Shown: in pieces, positions 1 to 8,892 of the stretch | How the letters are laid out: each line of letters begins with the position of its first letter | Position numbering within the stretch: position 1 is the stretch's first letter | Assembly (NCBI GenBank): GCA_964022115.1 | Contig: CAXIBC010000003.1 | Location: 18,186-82,185 of the forward strand | Reading direction: 5' to 3' | DNA length: 64,000 nt | From: Oleispira sp964022115 | GTDB lineage: Bacteria > Pseudomonadota > Gammaproteobacteria > Pseudomonadales > Oceanobacteraceae | Made by a program: the position numbers and the translations under genes | The notes under the pieces: model-generated | Databases searched by the model: none | What the model saw: only the letters and a program-made list of their open reading frames with translations | Told to the model about the DNA's origin: nothing

Positions 1-611
1 GACTCTTGTTTTTACCCCGCCATGATCATCCTCATAGATTAGCGCCTCATCTTATTAATTATCGGGCAAATTTATTAGCACTGAATATGTTAGGGGCGGA
101 TGAGATTATTGCAGTGAACGCGGTAGGGGGGATTCATCCTAGTATGCCAGCGGGTCATATATCGATACCACAGCAAATAATTGATTATACTTGGGGGCGC
201 CAGCAGACTTTCTTTGATGGGCGTTATAAACCACTGAATCATATTGATTTCACCTTTCCTTATGACGAAGCCTTGCGATTAAAGCTGATTAAGTTAGTAG
301 CCAGCTTAAACTTGGCTAAGGGCTTTAGTGATTTTTCTGTCTATGGAGCAAGCCAAGGCCCAAGGCTTGAGACTTCAGCTGAAATTGATCGTTTAGAGAA
401 AGATGGTTGTGATCTGGTTGGTATGACGGGCATGCCAGAAGCGGCCTTAGCCCGTGAGCTGGCTATACCTTATGTCAGTCTTTGTTTGGTAGTGAACCCT
501 GCAGCGGGTCGCTCTGAGGGTTTGATTACCTTAGATGAGATTCAGCGGGTATTGAATAGCGGTATGGTCGAGGTTAAGCGCATCATAACGGCCTTTGCGG
601 CTTTGCCCTAG
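1..611 (+). CDS. Purine nucleoside / S-methyl-5'-thioinosine phosphorylase, 3' part
   Basis: The gene is cut by the window edge; the reading frame runs in from nucleotide 3 and ends at the TAG at 609-611, leaving about 200 residues. The family (MTAP/PNP) splits a purine nucleoside or 5'-methylthio-nucleoside with phosphate into base and (methylthio)ribose-1-phosphate in the cytoplasm. Visible family blocks are FLPRH followed by HRLAPH, INYRANLLALN, the AVNAVGG segment, and the base-binding MTGMPEAALARE stretch. In gammaproteobacteria this length and sequence type usually belongs to S-methyl-5'-thioinosine or methylthioadenosine phosphorylase, but substrate cannot be decided from this fragment. 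About 45-50 N-terminal residues are missing. Confidence 0.85.
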   Translation, partial: LLFLPRHDHPHRLAPHLINYRANLLALNMLGADEIIAVNAVGGIHPSMPAGHISIPQQIIDYTWGRQQTFFDGRYKPLNHIDFTFPYDEALRLKLIKLVASLNLAKGFSDFSVYGASQGPRLETSAEIDRLEKDGCDLVGMTGMPEAALARELAIPYVSLCLVVNPAAGRSEGLITLDEIQRVLNSGMVEVKRIITAFAALP

Positions 612-644
612 TAATGCGCGAGTCATGCGCGAGTGATAGAAAAA

Positions 645-1127
645 CTAGTCTTTAAATTGCGCTGCGGTTATAAATTGGTTAAAGGCTTCGCACCAAATAA
701 TCACCGAGTTATAGTCTTCTATATTGATCGATTGCTTGATCGCTAGCACAGAATTAGCAAAACTATTTATCTCGCCGATGGCGACCATTGACGATTTTAG
801 TCGCAGAAATTCATCTTCTGTGGCAACGAATTGAGGGGATAGGTATAAACGATAAGCAGGGCCTGGAGAAAGCTTACCTTGGAAGACTATGTAATCATCA
901 CCGATGGAAAACCGCCCTTTACCCCAGTGTAACCAGTCTGAGCCTTCGACATCTTCCGCTATAGTGGCTAGGTAACGAGTATTTTTAATGCTCAATGCCA
1001 GCGTGCCAGAGCTTGGATCTGCCGGGGCAATCAGTATGGGCAGGCTATAAAGGCCAAGTAAGAAAGCCAAAGCCGCAACGGCAAGGTGGCTTATTGCAAG
1101 TTTGGCAAAAGCGGGTATCGGGATCAT
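645..1127 (-). CDS. Membrane-anchored DM13-domain protein
   Basis: A protein of about 160 residues with an N-terminal hydrophobic segment (roughly residues 10-35, uncleaved anchor or signal) and a C-terminal DM13 domain: the GKGRFSIGDDYIVFQG strand pair, PGPAYRLYLSP, the IGEINSF turn and the VIIWCEAF motif with its single conserved cysteine. DM13 domains are thought to be redox or electron-transfer related, often extracytoplasmic; the exact role here is unknown. The start chosen is the ATG at 1127 because AGGAGAG lies just upstream, whereas the upstream in-frame ATG at 1145 has no ribosome binding site. It is convergent with the phosphorylase and divergent from the hydrolase lipoprotein. Confidence 0.75.
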   Translation of the reverse strand: MIPIPAFAKLAISHLAVAALAFLLGLYSLPILIAPADPSSGTLALSIKNTRYLATIAEDVEGSDWLHWGKGRFSIGDDYIVFQGKLSPGPAYRLYLSPQFVATEDEFLRLKSSMVAIGEINSFANSVLAIKQSINIEDYNSVIIWCEAFNQFITAAQFKD

Positions 1128-1249
1128 TTTCTCTCCTGAATTCATAATAAAGATTAATAAATTACATACTTAAATAAAGGGTAAATTCCATTGTAAGTTA
1201 ATGTTAATCTGGCACTTTGTCGATGTCTGAATTTTATTAATAAAGTGTA

Positions 1250-2992
1250 ATGAATAAATCACCTATATTTATAGCCGCCTTATGCTTGCTCTTGTCAGCC
1301 TGCCAAGGCGATAGCGCTCAACAAAGTTCTGAAGATGCTTCGACCAATAATCGCATCGCAGAAAGCCCCAGTGAATCGGCAAATGAGGAATCAAGTGCCG
1401 AACAACCGGTTGGGGCTCAACCCAGCAAAGCTAATATAGACCGTCATTGCGACGAAGCGGTTTTCCCCTCTGCGGAATGGACTCAATGCGAAGCAGATAA
1501 CTTTGCTAAGGTGACTGTAGGGCCTGCTGAAGGCTTGCATCCAGCATTCCAGGCGGCAGTAATGGCGCAAAGTGCAGTAGCGGCGCAATCTTATACCCAG
1601 CGTCTAGTGGATGACCCAAGTTATTTACCGCTCGCTTCGCCTTTGCTCGATATTATATTGCAGGGATTAAATGAGCCTAGTGCACTGGCTGATACCTTAT
1701 TGACGGTCGTTGATAAGACCGTCTCTAATCCCCTTAGCGCTGTGCAATTGCCTTTAAATTCTCCGCTGCTTACTGAGTGTGCGATGCATGCTGGCCCTTG
1801 TGTTGGCGATCCGTTTCGTTATCCGCATGTCGATGGACCAGACGGTCGCAACTTTTATGAAAAAGAAGCTCAGGTCGATCACATTACCTTTTATGATCGT
1901 CAATGCGCGCGTTTATCTGGCCATCTATGGCGCCCACGTGATGCTCAAGGTGAACTACCTACTGTGGTCTTTGAAGTCGGCTCTGTCGGTGCGGTGGAAA
2001 CCTTATATTGGTGGTTACCTCAGTTATTGGTAAGAAATGGCTACGCTGTGATGACCTTCGATGTTCGAGGCCAAGGCCGGTCTGATTTTGCAACGCCGAC
2101 TGGGGGCCAAGGTAGCAATGTTAACCCTAAGGTTTTCTGGGAGAACTTCGTTGATGCCATTGATTTTGTTCGCTCTTCACCCAATACACCTTATCCTAAT
2201 GAAGTCAGCTGTGCAGGTACCTACCCGACCATAACGCAGGCTTTTAACCCCCATCATGAAAGTGTTGATCTTGAACGCTTGGGTATTGTCGGCCATTCGC
2301 TAAGTGGTATTGGGGTGACGGCCGTGCAGGGTTATGGTGGTATGGGGTCTGATCCGTGGCCGGGACAAATTGACAGCACTAACCCTGTGGATGTTGCTAT
2401 CGCATTTGACGGTCTAGTCGATCCAAATGGTACACGACCCGGGGGGGCGATTGGTCCAATTGAAGCTCTCTTGCCAGAACTGGCCGGTGAGCTGGCCAGC
2501 TTGATATTGCTGCGAGAGTTTCCCAATGTTGCCCCAAGAGTACCTATGATGGGGCAGAGCTCGGACTATGGATTGTTTACAACCCCCTACTTGATACCCC
2601 CCGACCCAGAATTTCACAAGGGGGCTTATGAAGCATGGAGAGCAGCGCAAGTGCCGGTTTATGAATTTACCATTCAAGGGTCATCACATACGGATTGGGG
2701 GCAGGCTTCACCCTTGCCAGGTAGTTCATTCTGTCCCGACCCTGAAGCCAACGAGTGCGAGCACGGCCATGGCTTACCAATGGCAGAGCATTATACCTTG
2801 GCCTGGCTTGATCGTTGGATGAAAAAGCCTAACGAGCAAGGTTATGCTTCCGCCGATGCGAGATTGTTGGACGATGCGGGCCCTCATGGCGCAGCAAAAA
2901 TGAGCTTTCGATTCAATTCAGCCCGTGACTTTTCGGATCGTTCTGGTGCTCGTCATCAGTGCCAAGACATTCGGGCAGGCTGTACTCAGTAG
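1250..2992 (+). CDS. Alpha/beta-hydrolase lipoprotein
   Basis: A 580-residue exported protein. Residues 1-18 form a lipoprotein signal ending in the lipobox LSAC (Cys18), followed by a Ser/Glu-rich linker to about residue 60. The catalytic domain starts near residue 220: the strand-loop VVFEVGSVG, TFDVRGQGRSD, the nucleophile elbow GHSLSG with Ser350, and a late His in SSHTDWGQ that could complete the triad; an Asp in IAFDGLVD is a candidate acid. Several cysteines outside the core may form disulfides. Function would be hydrolysis of an ester or similar bond at the cell envelope; substrate unknown. A weak ribosome site (AAAGTG) precedes the ATG. Confidence 0.8.
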   Translation: MNKSPIFIAALCLLLSACQGDSAQQSSEDASTNNRIAESPSESANEESSAEQPVGAQPSKANIDRHCDEAVFPSAEWTQCEADNFAKVTVGPAEGLHPAFQAAVMAQSAVAAQSYTQRLVDDPSYLPLASPLLDIILQGLNEPSALADTLLTVVDKTVSNPLSAVQLPLNSPLLTECAMHAGPCVGDPFRYPHVDGPDGRNFYEKEAQVDHITFYDRQCARLSGHLWRPRDAQGELPTVVFEVGSVGAVETLYWWLPQLLVRNGYAVMTFDVRGQGRSDFATPTGGQGSNVNPKVFWENFVDAIDFVRSSPNTPYPNEVSCAGTYPTITQAFNPHHESVDLERLGIVGHSLSGIGVTAVQGYGGMGSDPWPGQIDSTNPVDVAIAFDGLVDPNGTRPGGAIGPIEALLPELAGELASLILLREFPNVAPRVPMMGQSSDYGLFTTPYLIPPDPEFHKGAYEAWRAAQVPVYEFTIQGSSHTDWGQASPLPGSSFCPDPEANECEHGHGLPMAEHYTLAWLDRWMKKPNEQGYASADARLLDDAGPHGAAKMSFRFNSARDFSDRSGARHQCQDIRAGCTQ

Positions 2993-3088
2993 ATAATAGA
3001 GGGCCTATTAACTATTGCTCTATTTCATGTCGTTGCCGAGATGGGATTTCTCTCTATACTCAAGTTAGAGTATTGAGTCGGTGCGATA

Positions 3089-4462
3089 ATGAAAAGATGG
3101 TTTATTTTATTCGTTTCAGTCCTATTACTAGCGAGCTGTAATTCCGCTGATCAGGAACATCTGCATCAGCGTGCCCCAGCGGCTTGCTTATCCTATAAAG
3201 TGAATGTTAGCGATCGCAGTGATTACGTGCTCGCAAAAAACTCGACAGCCACCTCCAATATACAAGTTTTCACCAGCAGATATGAAAATAACCTGTTAAA
3301 GATCATCAGTTGGCTACCCGAACGGTGGGACTTGGTCGCTGTGGTTAAGTGGTCTGCTTATGGTAATGACATTAATATACTCGGCCCAATCGCGGCTAAA
3401 GTGGCCCCTGCCTTGGGGGTGATCAGTAATGAAGATGCGGCGGTGCTAGCCCAGCATAACCCTGGCACTATTCTCCGTATCGGGCCAACGAATTACCCCT
3501 TGGTAAAAGATGCCGTAGCTAAGGGACTGAACATACAAGAGTTCATAGGAACCGAGGCAGAATTGGCCGCGATTACTCGTGTTGCGCAAGAAAGTGGGGC
3601 CGTTATTGACGCTTCCATCTACCTTTTTGATCACTATGGTGATCCTTGGGGATTTGAGTTTGATTCGCCTAAACAGCTGCAACAACTGGTTGATGCTATC
3701 GATTCTAGTTTAGTCAAAGTACAGGGGATTTTTTCTCACTTGGTCGTTAATTCACAAGATACCGTAGATTCTGTCAATGAGCGAGTTGGCAAGTTTTTGC
3801 GAGTCGCTTGCCCTGTTGCGGTTAACCTTGCCACGGCACTGGCTGCTGAAGATCCACCTATCATGGTCCATTGGGGGGCCAGTAGTGAATTGAGCCGTCT
3901 TAGAAATCCGCAAACTGGAAAGCTTGAACTGCCCGCTAAGTTACGCGCTGCGGCCGACGTTTGTCTATCACATCCAAGAATTAATTTTGGCATTAGGGTA
4001 GGTTCGTTAACTTATGGTTCTGGTGATGAAGGCTTAGGGTTGCAGCCTATTTTAGAGTGGACGTCAAAGGTCACGGCATTGCGCCAAACACCCACCACGA
4101 CCATCGCTGAGGTGAGTATTGGTACAGAAGATGGTTTTCCTCGATTTTATCAAGCTCAAGGGGATTGGGGAAAGGTCATTATTGGGGGAGAATCGTATGC
4201 TTTGGCTGCTCCCCCGGGTAAAAACAAGATTGAGATAGATGTTGGGCAGGCGCCTAGTCGTGATGTTTATATGGGTGCCAAGGTCTGTCTTATATGTGAC
4301 AAGCTAAGGCTCGACGATTTATATGAATCGGTAGCCGTTGATAGCTACAATATTGCCATGTGCGCCACGGGAGCATGCTCTCAATTTGCTGAAGCAACCT
4401 CGTTCTCGTATGACCAATATGCGCCGTACTGCAAAGGCCCTGTCACTGTGATCGATAATTAA
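3089..4462 (+). CDS. Exported alanine-racemase-like lipoprotein lacking the catalytic tyrosine
   Basis: A 457-residue lipoprotein (signal with lipobox LASC, Cys17). The fold is that of PLP-dependent alanine or broad-specificity amino-acid racemases: VVKWSAYG at 85-92 contains the PLP lysine (Lys87), IFSHLVVNSQDT at 214-225 matches the HTHF..ADE block, and GIRVGSLTYG at 301-310 matches the R-x-G...YG block. In family members the C-terminal domain starts with a motif of the type GYxDGYPR whose Tyr is the second catalytic acid/base; here it reads SIGTEDGFPR, so the Tyr is replaced by Thr346. Five C-terminal cysteines may form disulfides. It probably binds PLP in the periplasm, but classic two-base racemisation is doubtful; decarboxylase, lyase or binding roles are alternatives. 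Confidence 0.75.
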   Translation: MKRWFILFVSVLLLASCNSADQEHLHQRAPAACLSYKVNVSDRSDYVLAKNSTATSNIQVFTSRYENNLLKIISWLPERWDLVAVVKWSAYGNDINILGPIAAKVAPALGVISNEDAAVLAQHNPGTILRIGPTNYPLVKDAVAKGLNIQEFIGTEAELAAITRVAQESGAVIDASIYLFDHYGDPWGFEFDSPKQLQQLVDAIDSSLVKVQGIFSHLVVNSQDTVDSVNERVGKFLRVACPVAVNLATALAAEDPPIMVHWGASSELSRLRNPQTGKLELPAKLRAAADVCLSHPRINFGIRVGSLTYGSGDEGLGLQPILEWTSKVTALRQTPTTTIAEVSIGTEDGFPRFYQAQGDWGKVIIGGESYALAAPPGKNKIEIDVGQAPSRDVYMGAKVCLICDKLRLDDLYESVAVDSYNIAMCATGACSQFAEATSFSYDQYAPYCKGPVTVIDN

Positions 4463-4499
4463 GGGGATGGCTAATCTATTGCAACTATCTGTGTGGATA

Positions 4500-5228
4500 C
4501 TAGCAGCCGCTAATAAATTCATTTGAGTTGCCTTGAATGGCTTTAACTCGTTGGTTTTTTTCACACTCCCAGCGGCTCACTGGGTATTGATTATGCCAGG
4601 CTTGATATAAGCGTTTATCGTGTTTTGATAAGGTAAACGAATAGGATTGTTCCATGTATAAATAAGCACGGGCAATCTGGCCTCTCGTAGCCTCAGGTGG
4701 CTGGACTTTACGGCCTTTGAAGTCGACCAGTACTTGGCATTGTCCATATTGATCAGGTATTCCATTCCATTCGCTGAAGCGATAGTTAGAGCGGTCGCCG
4801 TTAACTTCACCTATGGCCGGTACAAGGTTGTGCATATCACCTTCCATTTTGGCAAAGTGTTTATCCTTGCGACAGGCTTTACGCCCCCCAGTTTGCCAGC
4901 ACTGCAGTTGGTGTCCAAAGTGCCAAGCGGGCACTATATGCTCCCACTCAATACGTTGTGCTCGTCGCTCTTGCTTACGTACCTGATAGCCGCAGCTGGA
5001 TAATGTGGGAATCAGCTTTTTGCCTTGGTATTGAAAGTCACAGCCACAATAAAAACTTGTTTGATGCTGGTCTTGGTAAATATTGGCTAATAGTCTTTTC
5101 GCTTTAGAGAAACTGATCAGTTCGCTTGCTTGGCTCTCCAGGCTAACGATTATAGGGAGTATAAGCAGTGCAAAGCGTATGAAGAGGGACGATAAAAATT
5201 GGGTTGCAGAAGAAAAAGCGTTAGTCAT
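4500..5228 (-). CDS. Endonuclease I family periplasmic/secreted nuclease
   Basis: A 242-residue protein with an N-terminal signal peptide and the endonuclease I (EndA/Vvn/Dns) core: the motif ERIEWEHIVPAWHFG with catalytic histidines, then GDMHNLVPAIGEVNGDRSN and YRFSEW. The family degrades DNA and RNA outside the cytoplasm, using a beta-beta-alpha-metal site, and many cysteines here suggest the usual disulfides. The start is taken as the ATG at 5228; a TTG lies directly before it and no strong ribosome site is visible. It is convergent with the racemase-like gene, only 37 bases apart. Likely roles are nutrient scavenging or extracellular DNA turnover (inference). Confidence 0.9.
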   Translation of the reverse strand: MTNAFSSATQFLSSLFIRFALLILPIIVSLESQASELISFSKAKRLLANIYQDQHQTSFYCGCDFQYQGKKLIPTLSSCGYQVRKQERRAQRIEWEHIVPAWHFGHQLQCWQTGGRKACRKDKHFAKMEGDMHNLVPAIGEVNGDRSNYRFSEWNGIPDQYGQCQVLVDFKGRKVQPPEATRGQIARAYLYMEQSYSFTLSKHDKRLYQAWHNQYPVSRWECEKNQRVKAIQGNSNEFISGC

Positions 5229-5353
5229 CAATAAGTTACAGGTTCTAGTGAGAGGGTATGGGAAATTCGGCGTAATAGTAACATCTAACTAGTGATTTGG
5301 TACTGCATATTGCGCCTGTGCTAAGCTTAATTTATCAGTTGAGTGGTGGTGTC

Positions 5354-6514
5354 ATGATAAAATCTGGCTGTACACGGCGTAAGGTATTGCAACTGGCAAT
5401 GGGTCTCGGTTTAAAAGGCTCGTTGGGGGTTGTAGGCTCTGCGGCTAGTGTCGCCTCGACGTATGCCGACTTGATTCAGAGTGACTCTGCCTTGAGTCTG
5501 GCCATGGAAAAAGAGAAAGAAGCGTACGCGCGAGCAAAATATGAGTTTCGCTTTGCTTCTCCGTATTATTCCTCAGACTGGCACACAAACCCTCACATGC
5601 ATCAGCAGATAAAGCAGCAAATAGAGGCGTTTTCCAACGGTGAAATAGTGGTGACTATTGTGGAGGCCGGGGTTGCGGGAATCGGACCAAGCCTGATGAA
5701 GAGAGTCAGTCATGGTTATATTTCTGGCGCGTTAATCTCAGCTTCTAATTTAAGTCCTGTCGCTCCCGTATTAGACGTATTAAATATTCCATTTTGGTCG
5801 GCGGATAATCAATCCTATCTAAATTTAATCACTTCTCGCATCTGGCAGGTTGAAGTAGAAAGCAGAATTAAACAGAGAGGGTTATTAGAGGTCATGTTTC
5901 CTTATGTTGTAGGGCCTCGCACCCTGACATCGACTCGTTTATATAATAACACCATTGCCAAACCTGCAGACCTAAGTGGGGTCGTCATACGAATTCCTAC
6001 CAGTAAAGTATTAAGTAATTTTTATCGGATAGTACAAGCGAAAACCCTAGAAATACCTTGGGGGGAGGCAAGCGCTGCGGCGAGTAAAGGCCTGTTTCAG
6101 GTACTTGATCCATCTATTGTGGGTTTATATAACGGGCCTGGTTCATTGCGCCGTTACTTGGGTACTGTTTGTCAAATAAATTCGGTACAAGATAGCTGGC
6201 TCGCGGTTATTAATCAGCAATGGTTAGCTAGGTTACCCAAATATCTGCAGCACGCTATGCGAGATGCTTGTCAGCAGGTTTTCCAGCAACAAGTTTCAAG
6301 TATTACGACAATTACAAACAATTGTTTATTAGGCCTAAAAGAGGCTGGGGTTACCTTGTACTCACCGAGTAGCGAAGAAAAAGCCTTATGGCAATCATGC
6401 TGTGGTCATCAACATGACTCTTGGCAAGCCATTAAATCCTCGATTTTAGAAGACGATCATCTCTTCGCTAAGCTTTTAGAGGCGACCCAGGTAAATAACG
6501 GTTATACCTTGTAA
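5354..6514 (+). CDS. TRAP-type (DctP-like) solute-binding protein, orphan
   Basis: About 386 residues. The start is the ATG at 5354, giving a twin-arginine-like leader (TRRKVLQLAMGLGL) about ten residues in. The body matches DctP-type binding proteins of tripartite ATP-independent periplasmic transporters: FRFASPYY at the start of the mature domain, QQIEAFSNGEIVV, GALISASNL, LNIPFW, and the PADLSGVVIRIP segment that contains the arginine expected to bind a carboxylate. No DctQ or DctM permease gene lies in the window, so the partner transporter is elsewhere or the protein acts as a sensor-type binding protein. Substrate unknown. Confidence 0.8.
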   Translation: MIKSGCTRRKVLQLAMGLGLKGSLGVVGSAASVASTYADLIQSDSALSLAMEKEKEAYARAKYEFRFASPYYSSDWHTNPHMHQQIKQQIEAFSNGEIVVTIVEAGVAGIGPSLMKRVSHGYISGALISASNLSPVAPVLDVLNIPFWSADNQSYLNLITSRIWQVEVESRIKQRGLLEVMFPYVVGPRTLTSTRLYNNTIAKPADLSGVVIRIPTSKVLSNFYRIVQAKTLEIPWGEASAAASKGLFQVLDPSIVGLYNGPGSLRRYLGTVCQINSVQDSWLAVINQQWLARLPKYLQHAMRDACQQVFQQQVSSITTITNNCLLGLKEAGVTLYSPSSEEKALWQSCCGHQHDSWQAIKSSILEDDHLFAKLLEATQVNNGYTL

Positions 6515-6639
6515 ATATGACATCTTTAGAAACTTCAGAGACTTGAGTATAGGTTACGTCAAATAAGGGTAATGCTAAGGGGGTGGCTATTTGCATAGAG
6601 CGTAAGGTCTTGTATCCTACGCTTTTTTGAGAGTTGCTT

Positions 6640-7500
6640 ATGACTAGATTATTTTTTGTTATTTTAATATTGATCTGTCGGCCAGTATGGGCTGATGTGG
6701 ATTTTACCGAGATTAAAAAATCGGCGTTATTATCCGCGGCCTCCTATGCGAGTGCTGAGGTTATAGAAAAGCGCTTAGTCGCGGGTGGTTATGATTTACG
6801 TCAGCAGCAGACCTTAGCCGATTCTGGCTTAAGTTATTTTCTCGCGAGCTCAAGTACGGGTCATCAATACCTATCGTTTCGTGGCACTTCAAACTTAGAA
6901 AATGCATTAGTCGATTTGGATTTAGCGCTGCAACTGGATGCGGATCTTAATATTCAATTGCATCAAGGGTTTGCTGGTGCTGCAAAAATGGCTTATCAAA
7001 ATGTGAAGGCCAAGTTAGATAAGAATAAGCCCATCAGTACGACAGGTCATAGCTTAGGGGGAGCGATTGCGGTTATTGTGGCCATGCACTTGCAGCGAGA
7101 TGGTTATCAATTAGAGGGCGTGATTACCTTTGGACAGCCTAAAGTAACGAATGTCGCTGGCGCCGAAGTATTTTCAGCGCTGCCGCTGATGCGCATAGTG
7201 ACCCCTAAAGATATTGTGCCTTTGGTGCCGCCATTAAGCCCATTGCAGCTAAAAAATCTAGATATCTATTGGCACATGGGTAGTGAAATTATTTTATTAG
7301 AGAATAAGGAATATGCTCAGATAAAGGGTATCAAAAGCATGATGCGAGCGACTAAGTTTGTCTCGAGTGTGCCAGATAAAACCAATCTTGATGCCCATCA
7401 GATAGCGACTTACTTGGCCTTGATTGAGCAAAAACTGGTAGCGGCGCAACCGGTTCCGTATACCATGGAAATCAATGTATTTGGCTTTACCCTTGATTAG
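6640..7500 (+). CDS. Secreted class 3 lipase
   Basis: A 286-residue protein with a cleavable signal (residues 1-18, ending VWA) and a Lipase_3 alpha/beta-hydrolase domain. Visible elements: YLSFRGTSN (oxyanion region), the nucleophile motif TGHSLGG with Ser138, ITFGQPKV, the acid candidate Asp in TPKDIVP, and the His in DAHQIATY. It would hydrolyse triglyceride or similar esters outside the cytoplasm. The ATG at 6640 is preceded by GAGAG at a suitable distance, so the TTG at 6634 is not needed. It ends in a 4-base overlap with the oppositely oriented small gene that follows. Confidence 0.85.
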   Translation: MTRLFFVILILICRPVWADVDFTEIKKSALLSAASYASAEVIEKRLVAGGYDLRQQQTLADSGLSYFLASSSTGHQYLSFRGTSNLENALVDLDLALQLDADLNIQLHQGFAGAAKMAYQNVKAKLDKNKPISTTGHSLGGAIAVIVAMHLQRDGYQLEGVITFGQPKVTNVAGAEVFSALPLMRIVTPKDIVPLVPPLSPLQLKNLDIYWHMGSEIILLENKEYAQIKGIKSMMRATKFVSSVPDKTNLDAHQIATYLALIEQKLVAAQPVPYTMEINVFGFTLD

Positions 7501-7838
7501 ACTGAGGGATTAGACTGAGTTAAAGCGGTGCGAAAACTTATGTTTTTCTTAAAATCACGAAACTTAATGCCTTGTTTTAAGAAGCATTGCTGAACGTATT
7601 TAATAAGCAAGGCTTGTTCAGGGCTATTTGAGATTAACGCATTGCTTGAATCATCTAATAGATAACATTGCAGCTTGATACTATTGGGGAAGTTACTCCA
7701 ATCTAAGGTATATTCAAGCTGATCAATGCTCGCCATAGTGGTTGCTTGAGTGATGGCTTTGCGGATGCGGCCATCGAGTTTTTGGCTAACGTTTTTAATT
7801 GGCCTAGTAGTAGATTGAGCAGATTTACGATGTTTCAT
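7497..7838 (-). CDS. Conserved hypothetical protein, 113 residues
   Basis: I do not recognise a named family. The protein is basic at the N-terminus (MKHRKSAQ, then a KKNVS-like stretch), soluble, with an alternating strand pattern LEYTLDWSNFPNSIKLQCYLLDD and a helical C-terminal part. It overlaps the 3' end of the rarD-like gene by 14 bases on the same strand, so the two are probably translated from one transcript. No signal peptide or membrane segment. Real coding is supported by the tight packing and overlap with its neighbour. Confidence 0.6.
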   Translation of the reverse strand: MKHRKSAQSTTRPIKNVSQKLDGRIRKAITQATTMASIDQLEYTLDWSNFPNSIKLQCYLLDDSSNALISNSPEQALLIKYVQQCFLKQGIKFRDFKKNISFRTALTQSNPSV

Positions 7839-8724
7839 GAGCTTGCTTACGCGAGTGAGTTAATGAATCCCAGCTGAAAATAATTAATCCTATCCAGATG
7901 CAGCTAAAGGTAATGCCTTCTTCGAGGCTTAATGATTCGCCGTAAAACTGCACCGCAAGGATAAACATTAAGCTAGGACCTATGTATTGAATAAAACCTA
8001 TGGTGGTATATTGCAAGCGTTTAGTCGCGGCGGTAAAAAACAATAAAGGTAAGGTCGTCACCACCCCAGAGCTGATGAGCAGTAGGTTGGTATTAAGTGA
8101 ATTTAAACCTAAATTGGAGGTGGCCGTGGCATCCATAATAAACCAATAGCCGAGCGCCACAGGTAATAATATCAATGCTTCAATGGTTAACCCAGGAATA
8201 GATTCTATGTGGGTTCGTTTATGTAATAAACCATACAAGGCAAAGGATGTTGCTAGGATTAAAGCGATAACAGGAATTGAACCAAAGCTAATCAGCTGTA
8301 TTAATACACCGCTTAGCGCCAATGCGACCGCAAGCCCTTGACGTTTCCGTAAACGCTCCCCTAAGAATAAGTACCCCATTAAAACGTTAAATATTGGGTT
8401 TATATAATATCCAAGGCTAGCATCCAGCATATGGTTATTATTAATTGACCAGATGAATATTCCCCAATTTAACCCTAACAAGCTCGCACTCAGACCCAGT
8501 AGAGCGAGCTGTTTGGGCTGCTTTAAAATAGCCATAACTTTAGTAAGCTGTTTGCCAAATACGCATACTAGGATTAAAAAAATCACTGACCATACAATAC
8601 GCTGAGCTAAAATTTCGGCCGCGTCTATATAAATTAAGAGTTTGAAATAGATAGGTGCAAGCCCCCAAAGGGTAAAGGCGGCGAGGGCGAATAATAGCCC
8701 TATCTTTTGTTGTTGAGATTGCAT
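7825..8724 (-). CDS. rarD: RarD family EamA-type permease
   Basis: About 299 residues with ten hydrophobic segments typical of drug/metabolite transporter superfamily members. The N-terminus QKIGLLFALAAFTLWGLAPIYFKL closely matches RarD proteins, as do LLGLNWGIFIWSINN and ASLGYYINPIFNVLMG. RarD is an inner-membrane permease of uncertain substrate (chloramphenicol-sensitive phenotype in E. coli studies). The ATG at 8724 is chosen because it gives the usual family N-terminus; the upstream TTG at 8748 adds eight polar residues. Co-directional with, and overlapping, the 113-residue gene downstream. Confidence 0.85.
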   Translation of the reverse strand: MQSQQQKIGLLFALAAFTLWGLAPIYFKLLIYIDAAEILAQRIVWSVIFLILVCVFGKQLTKVMAILKQPKQLALLGLSASLLGLNWGIFIWSINNNHMLDASLGYYINPIFNVLMGYLFLGERLRKRQGLAVALALSGVLIQLISFGSIPVIALILATSFALYGLLHKRTHIESIPGLTIEALILLPVALGYWFIMDATATSNLGLNSLNTNLLLISSGVVTTLPLLFFTAATKRLQYTTIGFIQYIGPSLMFILAVQFYGESLSLEEGITFSCIWIGLIIFSWDSLTHSRKQAHETS

Positions 8725-8892
8725 ATCGAGTTGCTGACTGATTACCAAATAAGAAGGCGCGATATTACCACTTATGAGATAAAAGGGATAAAATTGATTT
8801 CAATAAGGCAGCCTGAGTGACCTAGTATTTCTTAAACAAGTGTTGTTCGTTATACTGCGAAGGTGTAAATAACTGTGGAATAATAATTCGCT

